Shown: one piece after another, positions 23,760 to 35,176 of the stretch
Layout of the letters: each line of letters opens with the position of its first letter
How positions within the stretch are numbered: position 1 is the stretch's first letter
Assembly (NCBI GenBank): GCA_950295325.1
Contig: OX485805.1
Coordinates: 53,160,758-53,220,757, forward strand
DNA from: Polytrichum commune
Lineage: Eukaryota > Streptophyta > Polytrichopsida > Polytrichales > Polytrichaceae
Direction: 5' to 3'
Length of the DNA stretch: 60,000 nucleotides
Notes under the pieces: model-generated
Told to the model about the DNA's origin: nothing
What the model saw: only the letters and a program-made list of their open reading frames with translations
The model's database searches: none
Position numbers and translations under genes: made by a program

Positions 23760-24510
23760 TGATAACATTACTTAAGCCCCATCCCCACCTGACTTTAGCG
23801 AAGCTTAACAGTTGGTTCTAAAAACACGGCCTCCACACCATCGACATTATCTAGTGCCGAGCCTAGTTGGTAGATGATGTGGCATGGCTTAAAAGTGAAG
23901 GTTTTAAGTCCCAAACACCGACCCTCCCATCGGTACCTAGACATGAGGCAAGAATATAGGACTTTTAAAAGTGTCGCCTCCCGCCCTTGTGATTGGTGGT
24001 TTTTTAGTCTTAGCTATGAGGGCACGAGGAGCTTCATTAACAAAAACCGATGGTAAGATAGATGATTAATAAGGGATTTGGGGATGGGACACAAACTATC
24101 CAACATTTATTGCTTGGTAGATAAAACCATGAACATGTGTGAAAGCTACTTAACTAAAACCTACTCAAAAATCTCCGGAGCAAGTTCTTGTAGGTGCATT
24201 GGGATAGTCGGATGCCTCCCCTATAACCGAGGGAGCTTTACCCGGGTTTTAGGAAAGACTTTGGTTATTTGGTAAAGTCAAGTGGAGAGGGGGCATTAGT
24301 TGATGAGTTATGTTCATGGGCTAGTAGATTCGAGAATAAAGACTCCAGATTTAGAAATTCCAGTGTTTTAGATTGAACATGAAGCAAGGCAGCTAAACAC
24401 AGCTCATCAGAAACCATGCATTCTCTTATATGCCAAGCGAGCACTAGTTTAAACGTGTGCGACTTCATAGGTGTATAAATGTGAACGATAGTCCGGTCGC
24501 AAAGCAGTTG
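23760..24510. other. Intergenic sequence, nothing recognised
   Basis: Short open frames only. No repeat arms or domains were recognised. Confidence 0.45.
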
Positions 24511-24514
24511 AACA

Positions 24515-24715
24515 AGGGTGCACCGAACACACGTTGTTTTTGCATGTTGTGGAAGCTTTGTAGGGCCCTGTGAATTGCAATGAGTCATGGGCATTGAAAT
24601 GGATGGGCGACTCAAGCACATCCTTGCAATGCAAAGTTGGCTGGTGCAATGAAACGCAATCTCCTCCAGCACGGCAAAGAATGAGTTTGGTTCAGGGGCA
24701 ACATCAACTTTCAAA
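24515..24715 (-). repeat. Repeat family Q, inverted fragment
   Basis: Reverse complement of the core of family Q (GTCGCCCATCCATTTCAATG and the GCAAGGATGTG block), ending in the GTTGATGTTGCCCCTGAACC segment. Confidence 0.65.
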
Positions 24716-24863
24716 GAAAACATTTATTTATTACAACTTTGTAATAGTTTTTATCATGAGTCAATTTTAGATTTTTTTAATTAACAAAGAATTTGATTGC
24801 GAGAAGGGTGCAGATATGGTGTAATATGGGAATCAAAACAATGTAGAATTCATTGCATTATCT

Positions 24864-25085
24864 ACATTGAATATGATATTTAGTGTCACGCACTATTTGG
24901 AGTTACACAATTCTATATCTATTTATTATATATCTCATATTTTACCAACAAATGTTAAATTGGTTGTTTGGACACTAAAGAAATTAACAACTTTTACTTG
25001 GTAATAGAATACATCAATCGTAAAAAGATATATAGTACTGTGTAAGTCCAAATAGTAAGGGACACTAAATATCGTATTTAGTGTC
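24864..25085. mobile_element. MITE with ~40-bp inverted arms
   Basis: The left arm GATATTTAGTGTCACGCACT followed by ATTTGGAGTTACACA pairs with the right arm TGTGTAAGTCCAAATAGTAA followed by GGGACACTAAATATCG. Its ends carry the same CACTAAATAYGATATTTAGTG palindrome as the larger MITE family. The left breakpoint of the segmental duplication falls inside the right arm: the second copy begins at the same GTCCAAATAGTAA at 39172. Confidence 0.7.
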
Positions 25086-25879
25086 ACATTTCTAACCACC
25101 ATTTCCACACATGATTGTATTCTTTTCAATCCTTTAAACCGTGTTGTAAATAAGGTAGTTTTGAGCCTTAAGACTCAATTTCATAATGTAATTTCTTGAT
25201 ACAGATTGTCTATGAATATTTATGGGGTCCAACCATGATAAGATGTACCAATAAAGACTAAAGAAGAAGTAGTCTAGGCTTACACTTCATAAGGACTCAT
25301 ATTTGAGGCAATACCAACAATTGAAACTACGAGGCATTCATCGATTGTGATGAACAATTTTTGAATTGTGCTATGTCTTAATTATAAATCTCTGTAAAGT
25401 TCAATACAAAAGCATGATACTCATCCAAAGAACTGTCAAGGATTGTGAAAAAAGGATGATGTGTGACACAATTATAGGGCACCTTATCATGGTTGGACCC
25501 TACAATCTTAATATTACACATGGGTTTATGGCATGTCAAGATGTCAAATTGAAATTTCAACCATATGGATGGTGTAAAACCGTTTTCTTGGGGTATGGAT
25601 AACATTTTAGCACCTACAATTGTTCATCTTAAGACTTCATCTCACTTTCAAAAAACACCATGTAACTTTTAAAGTTTAGCGTGAGGCTCTCATGTTGACT
25701 TTGAATTATTTGACAATATAAGTCTAAAACCCTTATAATTTTTGCATAGAAAATTCAATTAAGAATATTATGATGCTTTGAAATCTCCTTTCAATAGCTA
25801 ACAAGACACCTAATATTTTTTGTAATCAATCTAATAAACAATGGAAGTGCTGAACGCTAAATGTGATTGTTTTAATAGG

Positions 25880-26115
25880 AGTCTATCTTTGGATATAAAT
25901 TCTTGAGAGAAAAGCCACAAGCACAAAGTCCACGTACTCATCAAGGTACAAGTTGAAATGTTGGTGGAAAGAATGGCCATTCTCTCCTTTTGTTGAGTGG
26001 GCGGTTGAGCTTGACATCTTACCAAAGAGCCCCGTGCTCAGAAATGAGGACTCTCAATGGGCCCCTTCTGGGACGCTAATGTTTGTGGCCTGCTCCTCTG
26101 GACTCTTTTCAGTTC
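25880..26115 (+). repeat. ~200-bp interspersed repeat (GGCGGTTGAGCTTGACATC family)
   Basis: Order of landmarks: GCCACAAGCACAAAGTCC, CTCATCAAGGTACAAGTTGA, CATTCTCTCCTTTTG, GGGCGGTTGAGCTTGACATC, then CAATGGGCCCC. Other copies lie at about 17560-17720 (inverted), 26660-26900, 27070-27270, 36110-36260 (inverted), 36990-37170, 37440-37565 plus 39127-39170 (split by the hAT element) and 40020-40250. No coding frame and no defined ends. Confidence 0.7.
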
Positions 26116-26125
26116 ACTAAAGCCG

Positions 26126-26503
26126 CTACACTAAATATGATATTTAGTGACACCAATTCTAATGGTCTTGCTCAATACTCATTGTAAACCATGGTATAGT
26201 GTCACCAACACTAAATGTTAGCCTCACATTATTTGTCGTTCCTTGTAGATTTTTGGGGGTATTATAAATTTACAATGTTACAATTACTGTCACTTACCAA
26301 GTGATCCTTCATCCAAATTTCAATCATCCTTGACAATATTTCATCACAAGTTGTTGGCAAGAGAAGGCAGGGTTTGGGACAATGGTTGAACTCATCCATC
26401 ATTCATGACAATGTTTTTAAATTTATCCATAAGAAGTGTCATCCAAAAAGTTACCATAGTGATAGAAAACACTATACGACACTAAATATCATATTTAGTG
26501 TAG
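26126..26503. mobile_element. MITE of the ACACTAAATA family, copy 2
   Basis: Ends CTACACTAAATATGATATTT at left and its inverse TATCATATTTAGTGTAG at right. 378 bases long. Its right quarter is missing from arm B, and the A/B mismatch begins inside it. Confidence 0.75.
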
Positions 26504-26529
26504 TCTACTTTGGTAAAGGTGTATGTTAG

Positions 26530-27490
26530 TTGACAATATGTGAAGGGATGTGGCATCCACTCAAATGACCGGACATGGCGAGTACGGAGGCGAGGTCACT
26601 TATGAGGGACTCAGTAAGTTCTCTCTCTCTCCAGCCAAGTTGCTTTGGAAGAGGCCCCTAATTTAATAACAAATTATTGAGACAAAGGCACAACATTCAT
26701 GTGCTCATCTCGAAGGTACAAATTGAAGGATTGGTGCAGGGGACGGTCACTCTCTCCTTTTGCTTGGGCGGTTGAGCTCGACCTCTAAAGCTGACCCATT
26801 GATTAAGAACCAGGCTATGAATGGGCCCCTTTGATGGGAATGTTTGAGGCTCCTTCTCACCTCTACACCATTCCTGGTATTTCGTGGCACGTACACTGTT
26901 TGCGAAGGGCTTACACTAGATGCTTACAAGTCTCAAAGTGTCAAGTCCACTAATTACCAATATGATTTCATTCATCAACATAAGTTATTTTTTAAAGTTA
27001 AAAAATATCTATATTAGCACATCAGGATACAATAGATGATAATCCTCCATTTTAGTTGACACAAAGGTAGGGTGGAGCACAACGTTCGTGTGCTCATCTT
27101 GAACGTACAAATTGAAGTGTTGGTGGAACGAATGGTCACTCTCTCCTTTTGCTTGCCTGGCGGTTGAGCAGCAAGCTCGAAGTCTAAAGCACAGACCCGT
27201 TGCTTAGAAATGGGGCTCTGAATGGGCCCCTGTGATAGGAATGTCTGAGGCGCATTCTCACTACTTAAGCACGACGTGGGTGAACGGAAACTCCCCTTCT
27301 TGAAAATGGCACGTGAACGTAAGGTGTGGATTCTCATCCAATGTCATCCTCCACCCGGGTCTCCCACCTAATATCATTTTTCTAAATGTATTTTCCAAAA
27401 TTTTGGAGTTGATTGGAGTTCCCTTACCATTCTAGTTCAGTTCAAATCTTACCATTCTCAACTGCCACCTTTAATGAACATTTCATGATC
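26530..27490 (+). repeat. ~1-kb interspersed repeat, arm A only
   Basis: Inverted relative of 16785-17842. It contains two copies of the ~200-bp GGCGGTTGAGC repeat (26660-26900 and 27070-27270). It is absent from duplication arm B. Confidence 0.65.
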
Positions 27491-27755
27491 TCATGGCGTT
27501 AATGCCTCAAATAATACCATTCTTACACTCACGCTAGCTCATACATCGTATGAAGAGTCCACCCCCTAGAATTTTATTGACCCTATCGTTACTTGCATGG
27601 TATAGAAGACATAAATATGTAGCACATTATATTTGTTGAGAAAAAACACTAATAGAAAGATTTAGTTGCACCAAAACATATGTGCTTGAATCCAACAACC
27701 CTACACATTGATTTTGAATGTGAACCCCAATAACTTTTGTGAATTCTTGAACCTA

Positions 27756-28082
27756 CACTAGTAGGAAAATATGTCAAAAAGAACCGTAGCCAAAATCGGC
27801 TGCGGTTCTTTTGACCAACCTGACGAGCAATAGGTAAGGGACTGTAGATTTGTTTTTCTGGTTTAGCGATTGACATTTTAAGAATTTTGGGGCATGTAAT
27901 ATACCATTGGAAAGGCCTTAAAAAAGCCTTTCCAATAGTATATTACACGCTCCTTAGTTTCTAAATTGCAGTTGCAAGGAAAAAAAATCCATAATTGTTT
28001 AGCGACTGCAGATCAGGATGGTTAAAAGAACTGCAACGACCGATTTCAGCTGCAGTTTTTTGGGCATAGTTTTCTATTAGTG
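27756..28082. mobile_element. CACTA-type MITE with hairpins
   Basis: The 327-base element starts CACTAGTAGGAAAATATG and ends CATAGTTTTCTATTAGTG, the CACTA (En/Spm) terminal pattern. It is flanked by a 3-base duplication CTA (27753-27755 and 28083-28085), as expected for CACTA. Just inside each end sits a hairpin of AAAGAACCG.AGCC type, and the centre is a 20-base-arm palindrome around CATTGGAAAGGC. No transposase. It lies in the part of arm A that arm B lacks. Confidence 0.9.
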
Positions 28083-28985
28083 CTACCAAGAAATTGTCAG
28101 CACTTGTATTTGGGCATGCAAAAAAATCCTCCCACAACATGCAAGGAAGGGGCAAGGAAACACCTTTCGGTAAATAAATAGAAGTAATGAACACAAACCT
28201 AGACATTGAAACCATTAAATGAACAAATAGTGGTCTTCATTATTTTGGATAATGAGGGATGGTAGAGAAATTTCATCTAAGTTCAAATAGACCATAAATT
28301 TGATCCTCCACAGCTTAAGTGGTTTTGACCCTTTTCTTGATATGCTATTATTGTCCTCAAGGTAGCCCGTTCAATACCATGTGGGTTCACGAAAGGGTGT
28401 CCAACAAGAATTTGGCTTATGTTCAAGAATACATATAGGATGGGTACTATTGTTTAATCTAGTTACGTGAGTATAATAAGGGTAGTATAAATTATGGAGG
28501 AGAGGCTTTCCTAGATATACCTTTCCGGAGGAGATTTCACTCTTATATTGTACAAACAAGTGTCAATGTAAAAAGGGGTATTACTTGAAGCATTAGCATA
28601 CATAGTACACATAAGGAAGAGATATTGTTTTTCATGTATTGTGTACAAATGAAACGTTACCCATAATTTTAGAGCAGTTGTAGGTAGATGTACAAAAAGT
28701 TGTCTTAAAGTGTGGAGGGATTTTTGACAATAGATTTTTTTTGTAGGGTCAAATGATTAGGAGTAAGATCCTAAGCATGAAATAGGCTTCAATGAAAGTC
28801 GACTTTAGCAATTCTTTCATACTGTATATTTACATATGTAGCGGAGACATTTATTGAATTGAAATGAAACCTTAGTATAAGTACATTAGATAACCATCTA
28901 GTGTACCATTAGAACATACTAAACTATTTTTTCTCTACAATTTTGTTGTGTATAGAGGGGCTTATTTCATAGTCGCCCATGCCCT

Positions 28986-29330
28986 TTAATTAGAATCTCA
29001 ATGAAATAGTGGAACCCCCGGGTATACCTTATGCCTCTCAAAAGAACACATATTTTCATTCAAGAACCAATATTTGTTGGCTCCTCTGTCACACTTCAAT
29101 GTGATTGTCAATGAAAAGTGATTCATGAACACACATAAAAGGCAAGCCTAGTTTGATTTTCCAACTACTTACATATTTTTCGACACTTGTTGAAGCAAAT
29201 CACTCTAAGAAATCAACACATTACATGAACATATATGAGACTATCATACATACTAGTCTACGGATTGTATGCATAGTCTTCTTTTTTGTCATGAATGATG
29301 TATAGGTATTAATTATGTAATAATTGTTCG
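28986..29330. other. Part of arm A without a match in arm B
   Basis: The flanks match arm B but this stretch does not match 41690-41985. Nothing was recognised in it. Confidence 0.4.
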
Positions 29331-29589
29331 AAAGATTATCTTTAATCTCTTCAAATGCTTGTGTGGTGCTTGTTACCTTATATTGCAAGTTCAACAACAT
29401 GATATCATCTGTCGTATTGTCTGAACATGGATATTAGATTATAAATCAATCTTTCAGACCTCGCTTTGGAAACTGCATGACCTTGAAAATGCAACTTCAA
29501 GAAATGCTTAGGTTTTTAGGATTGATGAGCCTAACACGACCCATGATGTCATTCGTTTACCCATGTAACTGTAAAGAAAGTAAAACATG

Positions 29590-30740
29590 AAAGCCTTAAA
29601 CGGGCGGCCTCCATCACTTGTACTTGGGTGTTGTAGCTGCCCTAAAGCTGGTTGCGTGCCTATATAATACAATGGTCTCACAATTCATTCCACAGCTGAG
29701 TAGATGGTCCGTCTATGGAGTCCGAAGCTCAGACATTGTCCAAGTTGCCACCTTCCCCTCTTTGCACACTTGTAGAAGTGACAGACTTCCTCATCTTGGG
29801 CAATGTTGCCACAGGCAATAGTTGCACTCACTGATGTGGGGAATACGGTAGCCTCTTGCAACATCGTGAGGGACAGGAGGCTTGTCCCTCAACTTAATTA
29901 GTTGCATTCACCAACAATTCCAAGCCAGTTCCGCACCGACGTTGCTGATCTCGAATGAAATTACGTCACCCGTATTCAGTTATACTCTGTTATGTATGTG
30001 GCTTACACCCTCACCCACTGTAATCACAAGCAACAGGCTGCTTGGGAGATTTCACAGGGTGTGGGTGTACCCCACTTACATTGCAGGGTTCGATCTTGGC
30101 CTATTGGTTGCAACTCCAGCCACGGATGCTGTCTTGTTGGTACTTGGAGCTCTACTTGTTGCAGAAGTCGAATGGGCTTTGTTATCTAGTACATTGTGTT
30201 TGATTTTAGAAATCTCCAAAATGGTAGGCCTCTTGGGAGATTTCAAAGGTGAACGAGGTGTGTGAAGACATCACAGAACTCACTCTTGGCCCATCCGTCT
30301 CCACCACAGCCATGGATGTTGCCTTGTTTGATATGTGGAGGTCGCAGCAGCTGTTGGTGAAGTTCACAAGGGTTTGAATTTTGAAGTGCAAAACTTTCGT
30401 CCATAGATCCTAGAGTCTAAGACAGAGAGGTGATGAAGTTTGGAAGTCAGCATGATATTGTCATTGATGAGTGCTTGCCACCAGAATAGGAAGACGTGTG
30501 TGAGGAAGTGATGCCGCCTTCTTGTCCTAATGCAAAAACTAAGATTCACTTGGAAAGCGTTCTCCGTGTGGCATTACAACGTCCAATGCAGGACCGCCAT
30601 GATATATGCCTGCAGAGGCTAGTATGGGTATTTGACAAACTAACATGAAATTCAGGTATCTTTTCTCCAATCTGGAACACTTCATCTCTGAGCAAGGGCA
30701 TGCTGCTGAACTTGACGAGTATGCTTGAATCGCGTTTGTG
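29590..30740. repeat. Conserved core of the duplication, unknown content
   Basis: One of the best-conserved parts of the two arms (partner about 42260-43375). Both strands hold open stretches: a plus-strand one of 127 codons here and 161 in arm B, and a minus-strand one (MHFKIQTLVNF) of 61 and 101 codons. The stop positions differ between the arms and no domain is recognisable, so I do not call a gene. The left end (29590-29815) is the inverted relative of 5640-5880. Confidence 0.5.
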
Positions 30741-31029
30741 ATTTCAGCTTAATATGATGTTTACTGTTTGTCATTATAACATGTTATGCTTCTTTGTTAT
30801 GAGCTGGGCTAACTTTAAACCCCCCTAGTAGGCTTCAAGGTCATCAAACCTCATCAGTGCAAACAGGGATTGAACACTTTTGATTTTGAAATGAAATGTC
30901 TTGTGTTATAACTGATTGTAGTAATATGTATATTGGTTTTCTGTAAGCTAAGTTCTCATTGTGCATGTGTTTAAGTAGAACTTGAAATTTTGAAGTGTTC
31001 ATTCTTGGAAGTTCTATGGGGTTTGATGA

Positions 31030-31110
31030 CTTTGTAGTTTAGAGGGGGTGGGAATCCTTGGCCTCCAACAGGTGGGGGGCATGGCCAGGTTCAATCCCTG
31101 CCAAGGATAT
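31030..31110 (+). ncRNA. tRNA-like / SINE-like sequence with A and B boxes (arm A)
   Basis: TAGTTTAGAGG at 31035-31045 fits the RNA polymerase III A box, and GGTTCAATCCC at 31088-31098 fits the B box exactly, at a tRNA-like spacing of about 43 bases. A matching pair of acceptor-stem arms is not obvious, so this is a SINE head or tRNA-derived relic rather than a working tRNA gene. No poly-A tail or target duplication was found. Confidence 0.45.
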
Positions 31111-32462
31111 TGGATAAGAATTATTTTCTTAAAATCAAATGTGTTGTTTAGTATTTGTGTTTGTAACTGGTTGGGTTACAAATGACAGAGTTTTGAAATG
31201 GTTATATGAAAAACGGAGGCTAAATGAACCGAATTTTACTTTCAAGCTTACTAGTCGTTGAAACCCTAAATGCCCAAGAAGCCAAAAGTGGTTGCGAGCG
31301 GTTTTCAAAGATATATCTCTCAAGCTTTTTTTTTTTTTCACTTGGACATAATAAAGTTTTTGCACAATCTAGAGCAAATATATCAAAATTTTATATCAGT
31401 GACTCTAAGATATGGACCTTGAAGTAGTTGGAACTCTTAATTTTGTCTTTGTTACAAAAGCAACTAGTTTGGAAATGTAACAATGACAATGAAATTAATA
31501 ATATTGGTTTTTAAAACCAAATCATGAAGCTCAAACTTGTAGCCAATCGTATCAAAGATCAAGTGATTTTGATACATCTTAAAGAATTCTTTATTTTTTG
31601 AAGGAAAATGCTTGTAAAATGATTGTTAGAAACCAAGGATAAGGATCCAAATTCCAACCTCACAAATATGATTTAAAACTAACTCCCTGAAACTCTCTTG
31701 TATGCCAAGTCACATGAATACTTCATAATACATCTTTGATTCAAGCTAAAACCCCCGTGCTTTTAGGGTTAACTGGCTGGCTGGCCTCTAGGACCGACAA
31801 AATGCCCAACAGGTGGTTCTTACAGGATTCCTAAAGAAACGTTCCCATTCACTGCTTTGAATCACAAGATTCTTTTCAACAGGACCTTAGAGCAGAGAGA
31901 CGATGGAGTTTGGAACTCAGCACATAATTTGTCTATGGTTAGTACTTGCCACCAGAACAAGAAGGCGTTTATGATAAACCTAGGGTGCCAACCACAGAAA
32001 CCATGTCCCTAGGATAATCGTCATTTTCATATTAATTTATAACAATGAGCATGATTATTATGATCAGATTAAAGTGGTGAATGTTTTCTGGATCTTTTTG
32101 GTAAGATAATTTCTCATAGACGAGTGCGGGGTGGCTGCAAACTGTCCAGGGTCCACCCAATGACTATTGTCTGACATAATTTTCATTGGAAAAACAATTT
32201 CTACATCATATATAACGTGCAATAGAGACAATCGGCTAGACCAAATCTTTGTTGTGAATGAGGTGGATTTGCTTGAATGTGCAGTTCACTTTAACAAACT
32301 CCAGGTAGAGGACACAATGTGTTCCCAATGCAAAGTATGTATTTGCATTCATCATTAATTCCAAGCCAATTCTGGTCCAATGGAGATCTGTTGAAATTTT
32401 TTTGGCAGTCCACATGGGCACCTGGTTGAAACGCTCAACAAACATTGCATTGGACAAGAAAT

Positions 32463-32685
32463 ACTGTTGGGTTTTGCGGCCAGGTTAAATAATTAACAAC
32501 TTTTTAATGAGATTCTAATATCTTACCAAACAAAGTGAATTATGTTTCTTTTTTTAAAATGTTTGAACAACCTATTGAACTTACGTTAGTAAGAATTGAG
32601 CTCTTAGATAAGACGTTATTGCACTGTGTAACTCTAAATAGTAACACACACTAATTGGGATAATCAATGTAGTTGGAAATATTGA
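32463..32685. mobile_element. MITE fragment at the right edge of arm A
   Basis: Its right two thirds match the MITE at 46093-46302 (GAACAACCTATTGAACTTA, then TTGCACTGTGTAACT and AATAGTAACACACACTAATT). The left arm is absent. Arm similarity ends at about 32685, just outside this sequence. Confidence 0.6.
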
Positions 32686-33008
32686 TTGGAAATATGTGTT
32701 CCCAATGCAGAGTGTGTATTTAGCTGGTGGAAATTAATTGACACGGAGAACCGATCGCTAGTTACATATGCACCGGTTGAGTTTGAGATATAAGTGGTTG
32801 AAATTCAAGACTCCTGGAAAATTATTGATCATTTTAGAGAAATTTGTGGAATGTACTTCACATTAATATAGGCAAACCAAGAGATCACAACATGTACCAT
32901 GTTGGACTTGGAGACACTAGGATTTTGACCAATCACTATACTAGGTAATTTGAGACTTTCTAACATTGTGAGACATGTACATATAAAAGACACATAGAAA
33001 ATGTCATA

Positions 33009-33450
33009 TAAATATTAGGGAAAGGACATATGCATAATATGGGAAATAGAAAATACAAGGTTTGGTCAAAGAAATTGATTAGCAAATGAGCAACCACATA
33101 ACCATTATTGGATGTGCAACCCAAACTAAGCCTTCTTATGTAGAATGTCTATGCTAGCAGTAGTGTTTTTGGCTTCAGCCGCCGTTTGTTTTTATTTCGT
33201 TGCCATTTCTTTTGCTCGCATGGCCATCACGTTCCGGAAAATCTTGCTCCGTAGTTGTATCCAAGGTTGGGATGAGGCCCACCATGATACATTTAGGAGG
33301 CCGACAAGAGCCTGAATTATAGGAGGATAAATTCGAATGGGATGTCATTTGGGAAGGCAACTGCCCCGCACTTCTATGTAGGCCATAGAAACGCTCCGAT
33401 TCCATGGGTAAGGTGCCTTTGAAACGCGTTGGTACTTGATTGGACGCAAC
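33009..33450 (-). repeat. Unsplit copy of the repeat carrying the copia insertion
   Basis: Matches 9003-9291 joined to 14929-15085 and so shows the site without the copia element: GATACATTTAGGAGGCC here against GATACAATAAG, then copia, then AATAAGGCC there. The two copies are otherwise moderately diverged. A run of 11 G follows at about 33475. Confidence 0.8.
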
Positions 33451-33924
33451 CTACAAACTGATGGAACAAGGAGGGAGGGGGGGGGGGTTAGTTTGCTTAG
33501 TTTAATATGCATGTATTCCTTTGGTTTTATGTTGAAGTAGGTTTCAAGTGCTCTACCTAATGTGCTCATATTGGCCAATCATTGACTTTGGGATTGGATT
33601 AATAATATACTTCTTGCCACTATATTGTAACTTATGTCTAGAAAAACTTCATGTTGTTGTCATCCATATTAATTTGAGACAATGGAAAGTTTCAAAGTAC
33701 CTAATATAATGTTAAGGTCTGAAAGAATACCATCATGTGTGGAAATGATGTTGAAAATGATAGACATTGCATACTTTTACGTTACATTTACTCACATATT
33801 ACAAAATATGTGCACCCTTCTTGCAATCAAATTCTTTGCTCAAACAAAATGTAAAACTGACTCATGAGAAAAACTTCTACAAGTTTCTAGTATTAAATTT
33901 TCTATTGGATGCTTTCATTAAATG

Positions 33925-34285
33925 TTGATGTTGTCCCTTAATCAACTTGATCTTTGCCGTATCGGAGGAGATTGGTTTCATTGCACAGGCCAACTTTGCA
34001 TTGCAAGGATGTGGCTGAGTCGCCCATCCATTTCAATGCCAAGGACTCATTGCAATCCACTGGGCCCAACAAAGCCTCGTCAGCCTGCAAAATATTATTT
34101 TCTCATTGCATCTGGGTTCGTCTTTTTGGGGCTGAACTACGATTTTCATTAATCCATCAGTGAAGTCATAGATGGATAAATAAATAAACGTTGGACCAAT
34201 TTCGTGTATCCAGTGTGTGGGGACATTTTTGGGCATAATCAGTCAGAATCCGAGTGTTTCCAAATTACATGTTGTGGTCTAATTG
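33925..34285 (+). repeat. Repeat family Q, copy 2
   Basis: Carries the family Q core and its downstream part (GGGGCTGAACTAC, TTAATCCATCAGTGAAGTCA, GTGTGGGGACATTTTTGGGC). It is shortened at its left end relative to 35190-36005. Confidence 0.65.
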
Positions 34286-34639
34286 GGCAAATGTTAGTGC
34301 AATATTTACTTTCTTAAGACCTGCACTGATATGTACAAGAAAGTTGCTCCAAGCTACTTCATTGACATTCCACACTATTTCAAAAGAAATTATCACAATC
34401 ACAAAATGCAAGAAATATTTTATGATTGTTGTGGTTGCTTAACGGCTGAATAAACAAAGTTATGAGCGGTTGTGATTTGATTTAGACCCAAGATAATGTG
34501 CATGGGTAAAAAGCTGTAAGCTATTTACAAACTTGTAAACTTATTCATAATAAGCGTCATTAGAAAAGTCATGACAATGATAAAAAAAACTCATGTATGC
34601 CAACAAACTGATGAGTACACATCAACATTTCTTTTATTA

Positions 34640-35176
34640 ACACGATATTCAATATTTTGAGAGAGTGGGATCCTCTCAAAATAATATTGGCCATTTGGAC
34701 ACCTAAAAGTCATGTTAGGTTGATGAATACTAGATTATACTTCAGACGTGTAGTTTCCATTAAGATGAGAGTATGTTAAGCTGGGAAATCGACTCATTTA
34801 GGTTGAGTCGACCTAAATGAGGATAATATTTTGTCAATTTAGGTTGAGTCGACCTAAATGAGGACATTATGTTGTCAATTTAGGTTGAGTCGACCTAAAT
34901 GAGGACATTATGTTGTCAATTTAGGTTGAGTCGACCTAAATGAGGACAATTATTTTAGTCAATTTAGGTTGAGTCGACCTAAATGAGTTGATTTCCCATC
35001 TTAACATACTCTCATTTTAATGGAAACTACGGCGGAATTTACGGCGGAAAATCAAATGTTATTTTTTTACTTGTACTCTACAACTTTCCAGTGGTTTTCA
35101 TTTCACTCTTGGATTAATAGTTTGCTTTATGTACTCTCAATTCACTGGAAAACTCTCATTTTAATGAATATTGTGT
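34640..35176. mobile_element. Tourist-like (PIF/Harbinger-type) MITE with another palindromic element inside
   Basis: The ends ACACGATATTC and GAATATTGTGT are inverted copies, flanked on both sides by TTA (34637-34639 and 35177-35179), the target duplication typical of PIF/Harbinger elements. The family Q copy at about 23240 gives the uninterrupted sequence. The left side has a subterminal hairpin (CAATATTTTGAGAG with CTCTCAAAATAATATTG). The middle 281 bases form a separate inverted-repeat structure, probably a nested insertion. Confidence 0.7.
34750..35030. mobile_element. Inverted-repeat element with a five-copy palindrome array
   Basis: 53-base outer arms (GTAGTTTCCATTAAGATGAG at left, ending ATTTTAATGGAAACTAC at right) differ at only about three positions. 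Between them lie five copies of a 24-25 base near-palindrome, ATTTAGGT-TGAGTCG-ACCTAAAT, starting at 34796, 34837, 34878, 34919 and 34962. The spacing is 41, 41, 41 and 43. The outermost palindromes overlap the inner ends of the arms. No coding capacity and no clear target duplication. Confidence 0.85.

Larger units (their letters stand above)
25046..32685 (+). repeat. Segmental duplication, arm A
   Basis: Colinear in direct orientation with 39172-45586. Matching intervals are about 25046-26460/39172-40586, 28270-28345/40610-40686, 28350-28985/41070-41690, 29331-31985/41985-44580 and 32100-32685/45010-45586. Arm A has 1.8 kb (26460-28270) that arm B lacks. Arm B has about 385 bases (40687-41070), about 260 bases (44750-45010) and smaller pieces that arm A lacks, and 28990-29330 is unlike 41690-41985. 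In aligned parts most 60-base rows differ at only a few positions. No intact gene lies in the duplicated DNA. Confidence 0.9.

Noticed and set aside
31088-31098. Functional tRNA gene
   Set aside because: A and B boxes are present but I could not fold matching acceptor and anticodon arms around them.
34795-34985. CRISPR array of five 25-bp repeats
   Set aside because: The spacers are about 17 bases and nearly identical to one another, the array sits between inverted arms of a MITE, and there are no cas genes.
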